From contig JAEENM010000006.1 in NCBI GenBank assembly GCA_016283745.1, positions 1 to 51,892 on the forward strand: a stretch of 51,892 nucleotides of DNA. The letters are read 5' to 3'. Within the stretch, counting starts at the first letter, position 1; every line of letters begins with the position of its first letter. Made by a program: the position numbers and the translations under genes. The notes beneath the pieces are model-generated. The model searched no databases. It had not been told where the DNA came from and was given only the letters and a program-made list of their open reading frames with translations. Shown here piece after piece: positions 18,265-26,727 of this stretch. This DNA is from Bacteroidales bacterium (GTDB taxonomy: Bacteria > Bacteroidota > Bacteroidia > Bacteroidales > P3).

Positions 18265-20823
18265 ATGGAAAACAACAACAATATGTCGGCATGGAATTTT
18301 AATGATAATTATAGAGATTTGATGGGCTTAATACCATCGTCTTTTCATGGTAGATTAATTAAGAATGATAAAGAAGTTGCTTTGCTTATTGCTACTCTTT
18401 ATTATTTGAGGCAAGAGGGCGCTTTAAAAATTGTCAAGAATTCAGAGGTTGATAAAAATAATGAATTTGTAGTTGTGTGTTATGACCAAAATGACGACTT
18501 GTGGTGTGTATGTTGCGATAAAGAAGCGTTATTTGAAATACCTGATGAGTGTTTGACGAAATTGGTTTTGGATTCATTGAAATCATTTCAAGAAGAAGCA
18601 CAAGAACCTCAATACGTTTTGTCTTTCGTTGACGCATTGATTGAGCAGAAGTTTGAACCAGGCGAACTGCTTTCTTTGTTGGATAGGTATATTGACGAAA
18701 TGATTTCTTTTAGAAGGGGAGAGTTTAGTCAGCCACACGAAATTTCATTGTTGCTCTCACATTTGATTGAAAAGGATGTTCATACTGTTTTTGATCCATT
18801 TGGTGGTTTTATGGATTTCGCCACAACTATGCCGGATAAACATTTCGTGTCTTATGAAACAAGTGAATTTGTAAGGAATATAGCAGTCTTTCGCTTGGCC
18901 CTGGCTGGCATTATAAGCCAGACTAGATTGAGTAACGAAAGTGCAGAGAATTGGACAAAAGAAAAATATGATGCTATTGTTACAATGCCTCCATTCAGAG
19001 CCCAGCTGACAATGAGAGATGAATGGTTTCTGACTCAAGACTATAGCAATGCGGAAGAAGTTGTTTTGTCCCGTTTTGAAAACACTACAAATGAGAATGG
19101 ACAACTAGTTATGGTTGTGCCTCTCTCAGCTTTGAACCAATATACGACCCGACGTTACCGAGAAAACTTAACTAAGAATAATTGGCTAGATAAGGTAATC
19201 TTGCTGCCTAGAGACATTTATACTTATACAAGAGTGTCAACAGCAATTATAGTTTTAAAGAAAAACAGACAGAAAGATGCCCCGATTCGGTTTGTTGACG
19301 CTTCTTCTTGTGTTAAAGAATCTGATAGGAGAAATCATTGTGGACAACTTGATTTGAGTGCGGTTTTAAATTATTTGTCTGAGCCTGAGGATGGTAGTCG
19401 TTCGTTAGACGTTTGTCGTTCGGAGATATTATCTCATGATGCATCATGGCTTGTTGGCTGGTATTTATATCTGCGAAATGAGAGTGGTAGCTATAGAGAA
19501 GGTGCTGTACCGGTTCCTTTTAGTGATGTTTTGGAGAGGGCACGTGGAACAAGATTTGACGAAACGACTGGACGAGTGATAACAGTGAGTGATCTTTCTA
19601 AAGCAGACATTTCGAATTATAATTGTTTGTTGGATGAAATTTCGATGTCAAATAATTTGGAACACACCAAAAAACTGACAGAACCAGTGTTGTTAATATC
19701 TTCTAATAACGTCTCTTTCCCTGTTTTTTGCAAAGCGTCACAAGAAATGCCGATATATGTAAAGCCTAATGTTTCAGCATATATCATAAAAGATGCGACT
19801 GTTAATATTGGATATCTTTGTGTGGAACTGTATGATAGGCTAAATTTTTTAAATAAATACGTTTCGTTTAATTCTTTAAATAGGCTTTATGAAAAAATCA
19901 ATATTTCAATACCTTCACTGTCAGAGCAAAAGAATTTGTTTGAAGAGGCTAAAAATATAGCAGTAGAAGGGATTGTAAAAGCACATGGTCTTCAAAATAT
20001 TATACGTGAATTAGTTGCAGATAATAAAAAGCAGTTTAGGGCTAGAAAACATTCATTGATGCAAAACTCTGTGTCGTTGGCTGCCGACTGGCAAGATTTG
20101 AAAGAGTACTTGTTGGGTAATGATGGAAAATTTGATGTAGATGATACTATCGGGATACTGAATCCGCTAAAAATCAGCGAAATTATTGATTCTATTTCCG
20201 AAAATATCGAGATTATGGAGAAAAAGATTAATAAACTGACTGATGAGGATATAGATTGGGGGCAGGCAGAGGAAATAGATTTGCGGGATTTTATCAATAA
20301 ATATATCAAAGGCCACCAGACAACTAGATATAGGTTTGAGTTTGAGCCAGAACGAAATGAAATTTTGAAGACGAAAGTCCTTATGAATTCCGAAGAAAGC
20401 AAAGTCGCTGTTGTGCTTATTTCTAAGAAGGCTTTGCTTCAAGTGTTCGACAACATCGTGTCGAATGCGAGAGACCATGGCTTTGTTTTTGATGACAATC
20501 GGATCGTCGATTATGCTGTCAAGTTTGACATTACTTATAATTTTGACTGCATCGTGTTGGAGATATCAAATAATGGAAAGGCACTTAGTGATGGCGTTGA
20601 TAGCGATTACATCAAAACTAATGGCAGTAGTACCAAATTGAATGTAATGGGAGAAAATATTAAAGCGGCGCATTCTGGTTTTGGAGGGTATGAAACTGAC
20701 ACCATATTGAAAAAGTATAACGCAACTATGGAGGTGATTTCAAACCCTGATGCCATGTATACTGTGACTTATCGGATTGTCTTCAAAGACACCAACGTTA
20801 GTGGTGATGTGTCGGATTATTAA
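18265..20823 (+). CDS. N6-adenine-methylase-like/HsdS-like protein fused to C-terminal histidine-kinase-type DHp and HATPase modules
   Basis: DPFGGFMDF (motif I-like), VTMPPF (motif IV-like, Met in place of N/D/S), NISIPSLSEQKNLFEEA (HsdS-like tail), RARKHSLMQNSVSL (possible H-box), LLQVFDNIVSNARDHGF (N-box), EISNNGKAL (G1-like), HSGFGGYETDTILKKYNATMEVIS (G2-like). Confidence 0.8.
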   Translation: MENNNNMSAWNFNDNYRDLMGLIPSSFHGRLIKNDKEVALLIATLYYLRQEGALKIVKNSEVDKNNEFVVVCYDQNDDLWCVCCDKEALFEIPDECLTKLVLDSLKSFQEEAQEPQYVLSFVDALIEQKFEPGELLSLLDRYIDEMISFRRGEFSQPHEISLLLSHLIEKDVHTVFDPFGGFMDFATTMPDKHFVSYETSEFVRNIAVFRLALAGIISQTRLSNESAENWTKEKYDAIVTMPPFRAQLTMRDEWFLTQDYSNAEEVVLSRFENTTNENGQLVMVVPLSALNQYTTRRYRENLTKNNWLDKVILLPRDIYTYTRVSTAIIVLKKNRQKDAPIRFVDASSCVKESDRRNHCGQLDLSAVLNYLSEPEDGSRSLDVCRSEILSHDASWLVGWYLYLRNESGSYREGAVPVPFSDVLERARGTRFDETTGRVITVSDLSKADISNYNCLLDEISMSNNLEHTKKLTEPVLLISSNNVSFPVFCKASQEMPIYVKPNVSAYIIKDATVNIGYLCVELYDRLNFLNKYVSFNSLNRLYEKINISIPSLSEQKNLFEEAKNIAVEGIVKAHGLQNIIRELVADNKKQFRARKHSLMQNSVSLAADWQDLKEYLLGNDGKFDVDDTIGILNPLKISEIIDSISENIEIMEKKINKLTDEDIDWGQAEEIDLRDFINKYIKGHQTTRYRFEFEPERNEILKTKVLMNSEESKVAVVLISKKALLQVFDNIVSNARDHGFVFDDNRIVDYAVKFDITYNFDCIVLEISNNGKALSDGVDSDYIKTNGSSTKLNVMGENIKAAHSGFGGYETDTILKKYNATMEVISNPDAMYTVTYRIVFKDTNVSGDVSDY

Positions 20824-20861
20824 GATGGTAAAATTTTAAATACACGAAAAGTAATATAGAT

Positions 20862-21911
20862 ATGAGCGAGAACAAAGATTTCTATAAGGTTTTGTGGGTT
20901 GAAGACGACCCCAAGGTAACTAGGTCTATTCCTAGAAGAGCAGAAAAACATTTTCTTGCACTAAGACCGTTTCCGTGTTGGGATGATGCCCAGATGGAAT
21001 TGGAGAAAGATTTTGATTCATGGGATGCCATTATTTTGGACGCTAAATGCAGACATCATAGAGGTAGCAAAGATGAAGCAAAAGAGTTTCTTCGAGAAGC
21101 ATTGTCTGAGATTAAGGCTATATGTCGGGAAAAAGGACGACAATTGAGTTGGTATGTTCTTACAGGAGAAGGAGGTGCTGATGCGGAATCAATCAACGAG
21201 CTTATTACCGATGAACGCATGAAATGGGATGCGGATTGGACAATTCAGACGGGAAAGAAATTTTATAGTAAAACTATAGAAGATATGGAAATCCTGTTTA
21301 TGCGAGTTAAGCACCATGTTAACCAATCGGAGAGGACACAGATAAAAACGAAGCTTTATTGCGAAGTTTTTGATGCGATGAGCTATTGCAAAATTGCCAC
21401 TTCGGAGATTGATTTAATGGTGGATTTGTTGCTTAATGTTCACAACAATGCGGATGGTATAAAGGCTAATTCTATCATGTGGGAAGCGAGGACGGTGCTT
21501 GAAGGCATTTTTAGAACCATGATTGAGGAGTGGGGAATGCTGCCAGTAGAGTTTATCAAGAACAGCAAGAAAGACCAAATCAATCTTACTTGGTCTTATC
21601 TGCTTCTTTCGGGCGTCACCGTGAATGCCGATACTAAGTTGTTTACATATAACCAGCGTGTAATAACAGATGTAATGAAGTACCAGATTCAAAACATCAT
21701 TGAATATACTGGAGAGTTTATTCATACTAGCAGTTCCAAAAAGCAGAACAACAAGACGGATGTAAAAGACTATCAGAATGCTGTGAAGAATTCGGCTTAT
21801 TTGGTGTATGTTATGACAATGAGCCTTTGCAATGTGATTCTTTGGTTTAAGAATTACGTTATGGCTCATCCCAACTATGAGGACAATAAAAAAGATTGGA
21901 AAATAATCTAA
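20862..21911 (+). CDS. Response-regulator receiver-domain protein with uncharacterised helical C-terminus
   Basis: VLWVEDDPKV, IILDAKCR (acceptor Asp at 21039), VLTGEGG, QTGKKFYSK; no recognisable DNA-binding domain; 38-nt gap from the kinase gene. Confidence 0.8.
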   Translation: MSENKDFYKVLWVEDDPKVTRSIPRRAEKHFLALRPFPCWDDAQMELEKDFDSWDAIILDAKCRHHRGSKDEAKEFLREALSEIKAICREKGRQLSWYVLTGEGGADAESINELITDERMKWDADWTIQTGKKFYSKTIEDMEILFMRVKHHVNQSERTQIKTKLYCEVFDAMSYCKIATSEIDLMVDLLLNVHNNADGIKANSIMWEARTVLEGIFRTMIEEWGMLPVEFIKNSKKDQINLTWSYLLLSGVTVNADTKLFTYNQRVITDVMKYQIQNIIEYTGEFIHTSSSKKQNNKTDVKDYQNAVKNSAYLVYVMTMSLCNVILWFKNYVMAHPNYEDNKKDWKII

Positions 21912-22072
21912 TAATTAAGTGTGTATGTAACAAACTAAAACTTCTTATTCGCTTTTTGCACATCCACATCCCTTATTTTCTTACTCAACCTTCTTCCGCC
22001 ACTTTTATTTACCATCCCCGCTTCTATTCACAAACAAAAAAAACGACAACCACAACCCTCATTCACCTAAAA

Positions 22073-22108
22073 AACCAAACGAGCGACTGCAAGGTCGCTC
22101 GTTTGGTT
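22073..22108 (-). terminator. Intrinsic terminator (15-bp perfect stem; U-tract on minus strand) for ilvE
   Basis: aaccaaacgagcgac-tgcaag-gtcgctcgtttggtt, preceded on the + strand by ctaaaaa. Confidence 0.8.
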
Positions 22109-22112
22109 CATT

Positions 22113-22228
22113 TATCAACTGTAAACTATATCAGTGATCTGTGAACAGTGAACTGTGATGAGGAACGGGGAGAATGATTGTTTAACTCCAAATTACTAAT
22201 TCCTCATTACTAATTCCGAATTACTCAA
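22113..22228. repeat. Degenerate 7-nt-periodic tracts
   Basis: gatctgt|gaacagt|gaactgt|gatgagg; ctccaaa|ttactaa|ttcctca|ttactaa|ttccgaa|ttactca. Confidence 0.65.
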
Positions 22229-23237
22229 CAATCGTGTTCCAGTTGTGTTTGTCTTCGGCTTCGCCGAGCTGTATGGCGCGCAGTGCGTTGTACAGTTTTG
22301 TGCTCCACGGGCCGGGTTCTTTGCCGAACACGTAGCTCTTGCCGGTTTCGGGGTCGTCGAGACGCTCGATGGGGCTGATAACGGCTGCAGTACCGCAGGC
22401 GCCGGCTTCTTGGAAGGTGGAGAGCTCTTCAACGTCGATGGGACGGCGTTCCACTTTCATGCCCATATCTTCGGCCAGCTGCATCAGGCTCTTGTTGGTG
22501 ATGGAGGGCAGAATGGAGGTCGATTTCGGAGTGATGTAAGCTCCGTCCTTGATACCGAAGAAGTTGGCGGCACCGGCTTCGTCGACATATTTCTTTTCTT
22601 TTGCGTCGAGGTAGAACTCGCAAGCGTATTCACCGCCGTGGCAGGCTTCCACGTGAGCGCGCAGCGAAGCGGCGTAGTTACCGCCCACTTTATAAACGCC
22701 GGTTCCTAGGGGAGCGCTACGGTCGTATTTGCGGGTGATGACATAGGGGTTGGCTTTGAAACCGCCCTTGAAATAAGGTCCCACGGGGGTTACGAATATC
22801 AGGAACAGGTATTCGTCGGCGGGTTTCACACCCACGGTGATTCCGGTGCCTATCAGCAGGGGACGCAGGTACAGGCTGGCGCCGGTGCCGTAGGGAGGAA
22901 TGAAACGTTCGTTCAGTTTGATGACTTTTTTGCACATCTCCACGAATTTCTCTGTGCTCAGCTCGGGCATCATAATGCCGCGGCAGGTGCTCTGCAGACG
23001 TTCGGCGTTGGCCTCGGGACGGAACATGCGGATTTTGCCGTCTTTGCAGCGGTAGGCTTTCAGACCTTCGAAAGCTTCCTGACCGTAGTGCAGGCTCGAA
23101 GCAGCCATGTGGATGTTTACGTTTTCGTCGGACGAAACTTCAATCTCGCCCCATTCTCCGTTGCGGAAGTAGCAGCGGACGTTGTAATCGGTTTTTACGT
23201 AGCCGAAAGGTAGGCTACCCCAATCTATATTGTTCAT
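22221..23237 (-). CDS. ilvE: Branched-chain amino acid aminotransferase
   Basis: LHYGQEAFEGLKAYRCKDGKIRMFRPEANAERLQ, GTAAVISPI. Confidence 0.93.
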   Translation of the reverse strand: MNNIDWGSLPFGYVKTDYNVRCYFRNGEWGEIEVSSDENVNIHMAASSLHYGQEAFEGLKAYRCKDGKIRMFRPEANAERLQSTCRGIMMPELSTEKFVEMCKKVIKLNERFIPPYGTGASLYLRPLLIGTGITVGVKPADEYLFLIFVTPVGPYFKGGFKANPYVITRKYDRSAPLGTGVYKVGGNYAASLRAHVEACHGGEYACEFYLDAKEKKYVDEAGAANFFGIKDGAYITPKSTSILPSITNKSLMQLAEDMGMKVERRPIDVEELSTFQEAGACGTAAVISPIERLDDPETGKSYVFGKEPGPWSTKLYNALRAIQLGEAEDKHNWNTIVE

Positions 23238-23342
23238 ATTTAATGTTTTATGTTAGTTAATACGTTTATTTGCGTTTTACGAAGATACACATTATTTTTA
23301 TATTTTCAAAAAATACTTTTGTCAAAGCGTTTTTTTTGTAAA

Positions 23343-23434
23343 GTGATTAGTGATTCGTCTCTTGACCTTTGACCAACAATTAAACAACTAAACAATTAAA
23401 CATTTCAACTTTCAACTTTCAACTTTCAATTATT
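23343..23434. repeat. Degenerate 7-nt-periodic tract
   Basis: gtgatta|gtgattc|gtctctt|gaccttt|gaccaac|aattaaa|caactaa|acaatta|aacattt|caacttt x3. Confidence 0.75.
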
Positions 23435-24540
23435 TTAATTGCTCTGTCTCGATTCCGGAAATTGGAATACAAATTGCTCAGTATCATATTGCGTCGTTCT
23501 ATCTCGAACTTGTCGAATTTGGCGGTGGCCAGTTGTCGTATCTCCTTCTGGAAATCCTCGGCGGTGTCGGCTATGTTACAGAGCTGTCCGAGTTCCGAGC
23601 CGGCAACCATGGTGCTGTTCACCAAGCAGAAACGTCCCGAAAAGAGCGAGTGCAACAGTTTGAGTTTCAGTCCGGTGGGCTGAAGGGTGTACATCACCGT
23701 GATATGTGCGTTGCGTATCAGCTCCAGCATGCGCTCTTCCGGTGGATTCTCCTCCAGCTCGATGTTCTTGTATTTGGCAATCAGCTTTTTAAGATGTTTC
23801 GGGGGATTCAGCCCCGCAATCTTCACAGGCAGGTCGGTGTGTCGGAACACATTGGTTATCAGCCACTCGGCGGCGGTCTGGTTTTCGGGCACCGAAAGGT
23901 TGGCGTGGTATAGAATGTGTCCGCCTTTGCCTTCGAGCGAACAGATCTCGTCGAACTCGTGGAAGGCGGGAATCAGCGTGGCGTTGCCGTAAAGGCCGTT
24001 TAGGTAGTCGTTCTCCTTTTGGTTGAGGGTTATCAGATGTTTCGCTTTGGCGAGTATTTTCTCGAAATTCCGCAGCTTGCGCGCCTCGGATTTCAGGTAG
24101 AGCCGTCGCAGCGGATTACGCTCTTGCTCGGCCAGAAGGCTGTAGTATTCGTGTTCGATGTTGTGGATGCGCACGATGGTGTTGCGGTCGGCGAAACGGC
24201 TGTCGTTCAGCAGGTCGCAGCAGTGCAGCCCTTCCATAAGGATGGGGTAGTTGTCTTGTAAAAGTCTATCAATCAATTTATTGGAATGTCGTGAGCAGAC
24301 TATGTAAGGGGTGCGCCGGAAAAGGTTGCGCACCGAAGTGTCTCGTTTGTAGTAGTTTACCTCGAGGCACAGACTCTCCAGCTCGCGCGAGTGGCTGCGG
24401 CCGTATTCGAAGCAGTGCAGATGAATCTTAACGCCTGCGCCCTTCAGCATCCGTATGCGGTGGTACACGTCGATAACGCCGCCGTAGTTGGCAGGGTAGG
24501 GGATGTCGAAACTTATTATATGTAGATGCAAGTCATTCAT
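23419..24540 (-). CDS. Glycosyltransferase (GT4-like)
   Basis: MNDLHLHIISFDIPYPANYGGVIDVYHRIRMLKGAGVKIHLHCF; PTGLKLKLLHSLFSGRFCLVNSTMVAGSELG. Confidence 0.75.
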   Translation of the reverse strand: MNDLHLHIISFDIPYPANYGGVIDVYHRIRMLKGAGVKIHLHCFEYGRSHSRELESLCLEVNYYKRDTSVRNLFRRTPYIVCSRHSNKLIDRLLQDNYPILMEGLHCCDLLNDSRFADRNTIVRIHNIEHEYYSLLAEQERNPLRRLYLKSEARKLRNFEKILAKAKHLITLNQKENDYLNGLYGNATLIPAFHEFDEICSLEGKGGHILYHANLSVPENQTAAEWLITNVFRHTDLPVKIAGLNPPKHLKKLIAKYKNIELEENPPEERMLELIRNAHITVMYTLQPTGLKLKLLHSLFSGRFCLVNSTMVAGSELGQLCNIADTAEDFQKEIRQLATAKFDKFEIERRNMILSNLYSNFRNRDRAIKIIES

Positions 24541-24550
24541 CTGGAGTGAG

Positions 24551-25318
24551 TTATATTTCAATTGTGAGTCCGTCGTAAGCCAGCAGCACATTGTCGGGGA
24601 GCTCCTTCGATACTTCGGCGTGCAGTCCCATCGAGTGGCTGATATGGGTGATGAACGCCTTTTCGGGATTCACCTGCCGTATTACCTCAAGGGCTTCGGG
24701 CAGACAGTAGTGCGAAAAGTGTTTTTCTTTGCGTAAGGCGTTAATTACCAGTGCTTTTGTGCCATGAAGTTTTTTCATCTCCTCGTAGGAAATAAAGTTG
24801 GCGTCGGTGATGTAGCTGAAGTCGCCTATGCGGTAGCCGAAAATTGGCAAGTCCTTGTGCATCACTGCAATAGGCGTTACTTCTATGCCGCCGGCCACCA
24901 CGAAAGGATGCTCTTTGCTCACGGCGAAGAGGTTGGCTTCGGGCAGACCGCTAAACTGGTGTTTTTCAAATATATAGTGGTAGTCGCGTTGCAGCACGTC
25001 GAGGGTGATGGGGCCGGAGTAGATGTCCATCGGCTTTCGCTGCACGTAGTTGAAGGAGCGTATGTCGTCGATGCCGGCCACGTGGTCGCGGTGGTGGTGG
25101 GTTATGAGAATGGCGTCGAGGTGCATGGTGCGGGTGCGCAGCATCTGTTCGCGGAAGTCGGGACCCATGTCAATAAGTATGTTCTTGCCGCCGATTTCCA
25201 CCAGTGCCGAGGTGCGCAGACGTTTGTCGCGGCTGTCGCCCGATGTGCAGACTCTGCATCCGCAGGCGATAACCGGCACACCCTGCGATGTCCCTGTGCC
25301 CAAAAAAGTTACTTTCAT
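24551..25318 (-). CDS. MBL-fold metallohydrolase (PhnP-like)
   Basis: FLGTGTSQGVPVIACGCRVCTSGD, THHHRDHVAGIDDIR. Confidence 0.9.
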   Translation of the reverse strand: MKVTFLGTGTSQGVPVIACGCRVCTSGDSRDKRLRTSALVEIGGKNILIDMGPDFREQMLRTRTMHLDAILITHHHRDHVAGIDDIRSFNYVQRKPMDIYSGPITLDVLQRDYHYIFEKHQFSGLPEANLFAVSKEHPFVVAGGIEVTPIAVMHKDLPIFGYRIGDFSYITDANFISYEEMKKLHGTKALVINALRKEKHFSHYCLPEALEVIRQVNPEKAFITHISHSMGLHAEVSKELPDNVLLAYDGLTIEI

Positions 25319-25386
25319 CAGTTTTTATTATTGTGTCGCCATAAAAACCGAATTTCGTCCGAAAAATTGTGTGGAGAGGAAAATTT

Positions 25387-25440
25387 AATTCGGATTTCGG
25401 ATTTCGGATTTCGGAATTAGGATTTAGGAATTAGGAATTA
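25387..25440. repeat. Heptanucleotide tract (TTCGGAT / TTAGGAW)
   Basis: attcgga|tttcgga|tttcgga|tttcgga|attagga|tttagga|attagga. Confidence 0.85.
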
Positions 25441-25514
25441 TATTCATTCTACAAACGTTGGCACCAATTTTGAACAATGGTAGTTGAGCTTGTCAAAACT
25501 ACCGCTAAAAAAAA

Positions 25515-25546
25515 TTTTGCCAATCCAAATAATTATCGTATTTTTG
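25515..25546 (+). promoter_or_regulatory. Bacteroidetes-type promoter TTTG-n19-TATTTTTG
   Basis: TTTTG at 25515-25519 and TATTTTTG at 25539-25546. Confidence 0.65.
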
Positions 25547-25552
25547 CACACA

Positions 25553-25800
25553 GATTTCATAGAAGAAATCACGAAGCGTTATGCTCGTTCTTGTTTGTAG
25601 AAACTTGAGAACCTTCTATAATGGGCAAGAGAGTGTAATTGTTCACGCTTATAGCGTGGACTTTATGTCATTCTTTCCCAAAAGGCGTTCTCAAGGCCTC
25701 TACAAGAAGAAATGGTATATAGCGCCACGCTTCTTTTATTGTGTTTTTTGATGCTTTGTTGGCGCTGCATTGCAAACTAAAAGTTGCGCCCGACACGTAT
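25553..25800 (+). ncRNA. Candidate structured 5' leader RNA (cis-regulatory?)
   Basis: gaagcgt/acgcttc (25573-25579/25727-25733); tgtaga..cttgagaac/gttctcaag..tctaca (25596-25612/25687-25704); cacgc-ttata-gcgtg (25644-25658); alternative pairings of ggcgct 25761. Confidence 0.5.
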
Positions 25801-25813
25801 TAAGGGATGAAAA

Positions 25814-26356
25814 ATGAAAAAGTTACTCTTTTTAAGCATAATCTGCCTGACGGTATTGGCAATTGCAAGTTGCGACAAAGACAGTACAGAAACAAGCAGC
25901 ACAGATGGGACGGACATAATACAAGAAGGATATGTTGATCTCGGTTTGCCCAGTGGAACGAAGTGGAAAGCTACCAATGAGACAAATCCCAATGATGAAA
26001 ACAATTTATATAGATATAATGAGGCAAAGGAAAAATATGGTTCTGGACTTCCAACAAAACAACAACTTGAAGAACTGAAAGACAATTGCCAATGGATATG
26101 GAATGATACAAGAAAAGGTTGTAAAGTGGTTGGACCTAATGGCAAATCAATTTTTTTGCCATTAGCGAAATACGACTATCACTATTGCGATGGCAACACA
26201 GATATTTCCTGGGAGGGCTTCACATGGTTATGGTCGTCCACACCTGTCGATTCAGACTCGGTCTATATTTGGTACCTATACTTCAATTCGGATAGAGTGA
26301 ATATAGCCTACTGGGATGCTTTATCTTTGTTAGCCGTGCGCCTTGTCCAAAATTGA
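25814..26356 (+). CDS. Lipoprotein with FISUMP-like domain
   Basis: IASCD lipobox; GYVDLGLPSGTKWKATNETN, LPTKQQLEEL, WLWSSTP. Confidence 0.78.
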   Translation: MKKLLFLSIICLTVLAIASCDKDSTETSSTDGTDIIQEGYVDLGLPSGTKWKATNETNPNDENNLYRYNEAKEKYGSGLPTKQQLEELKDNCQWIWNDTRKGCKVVGPNGKSIFLPLAKYDYHYCDGNTDISWEGFTWLWSSTPVDSDSVYIWYLYFNSDRVNIAYWDALSLLAVRLVQN

Positions 26357-26398
26357 GGGGAGGGTAATGGCTTTTAGAAAAAAGCCTTTTACGAAACA

Positions 26399-26433
26399 AA
26401 ACAGAGGTGCGGTTCGCCGAGCCTCTGTTTTTT
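26399..26433 (+). terminator. Intrinsic terminator
   Basis: aaacagagg ... cctctgttttttt. Confidence 0.7.
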
Positions 26434-26562
26434 AGTTGAAGGTTGAAAGTTGAAATTTAATTTACAATGAACAATGAACAATGTACAATGTACAATTCAC
26501 CCGATCATTACCTTTGTCCTCAGACTTTAGACCTCAGACCTTAGACCTCAGACCTTAGACCA
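26433..26562. repeat. Degenerate 7-nt-periodic tracts (several unit types)
   Basis: gttgaag|gttgaaa|gttgaaa; acaatga|acaatga|acaatgt|acaatgt; agacctc|agacctt|agacctc|agacctt. Confidence 0.85.
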
Positions 26563-26637
26563 AACCAAATTCTCCCAATCCACAAAACGCTGTTCACTTT
26601 TCACGAATCACCGGACGCAATTCACAAAAAAAAATCG

Positions 26638-26645
26638 TATCTTTG
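26638..26645 (+). promoter_or_regulatory. -7 box TATCTTTG
   Basis: aaaaatcgTATCTTTGcac upstream of gldF. Confidence 0.6.
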
Positions 26646-26727
26646 CACTTTGTTTCAACGCGTGGCCGATGCCCGTGCGGTTGTTGCTATGTGGTTGTAA
26701 ATAAGGTTTAAACGAAACAATATATAT

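Noticed and set aside
21912-22220. tRNA or att site at the right edge of the accessory block
   Set aside because: No cloverleaf or integrase-associated repeat found; the visible stem-loop is an intrinsic terminator for ilvE
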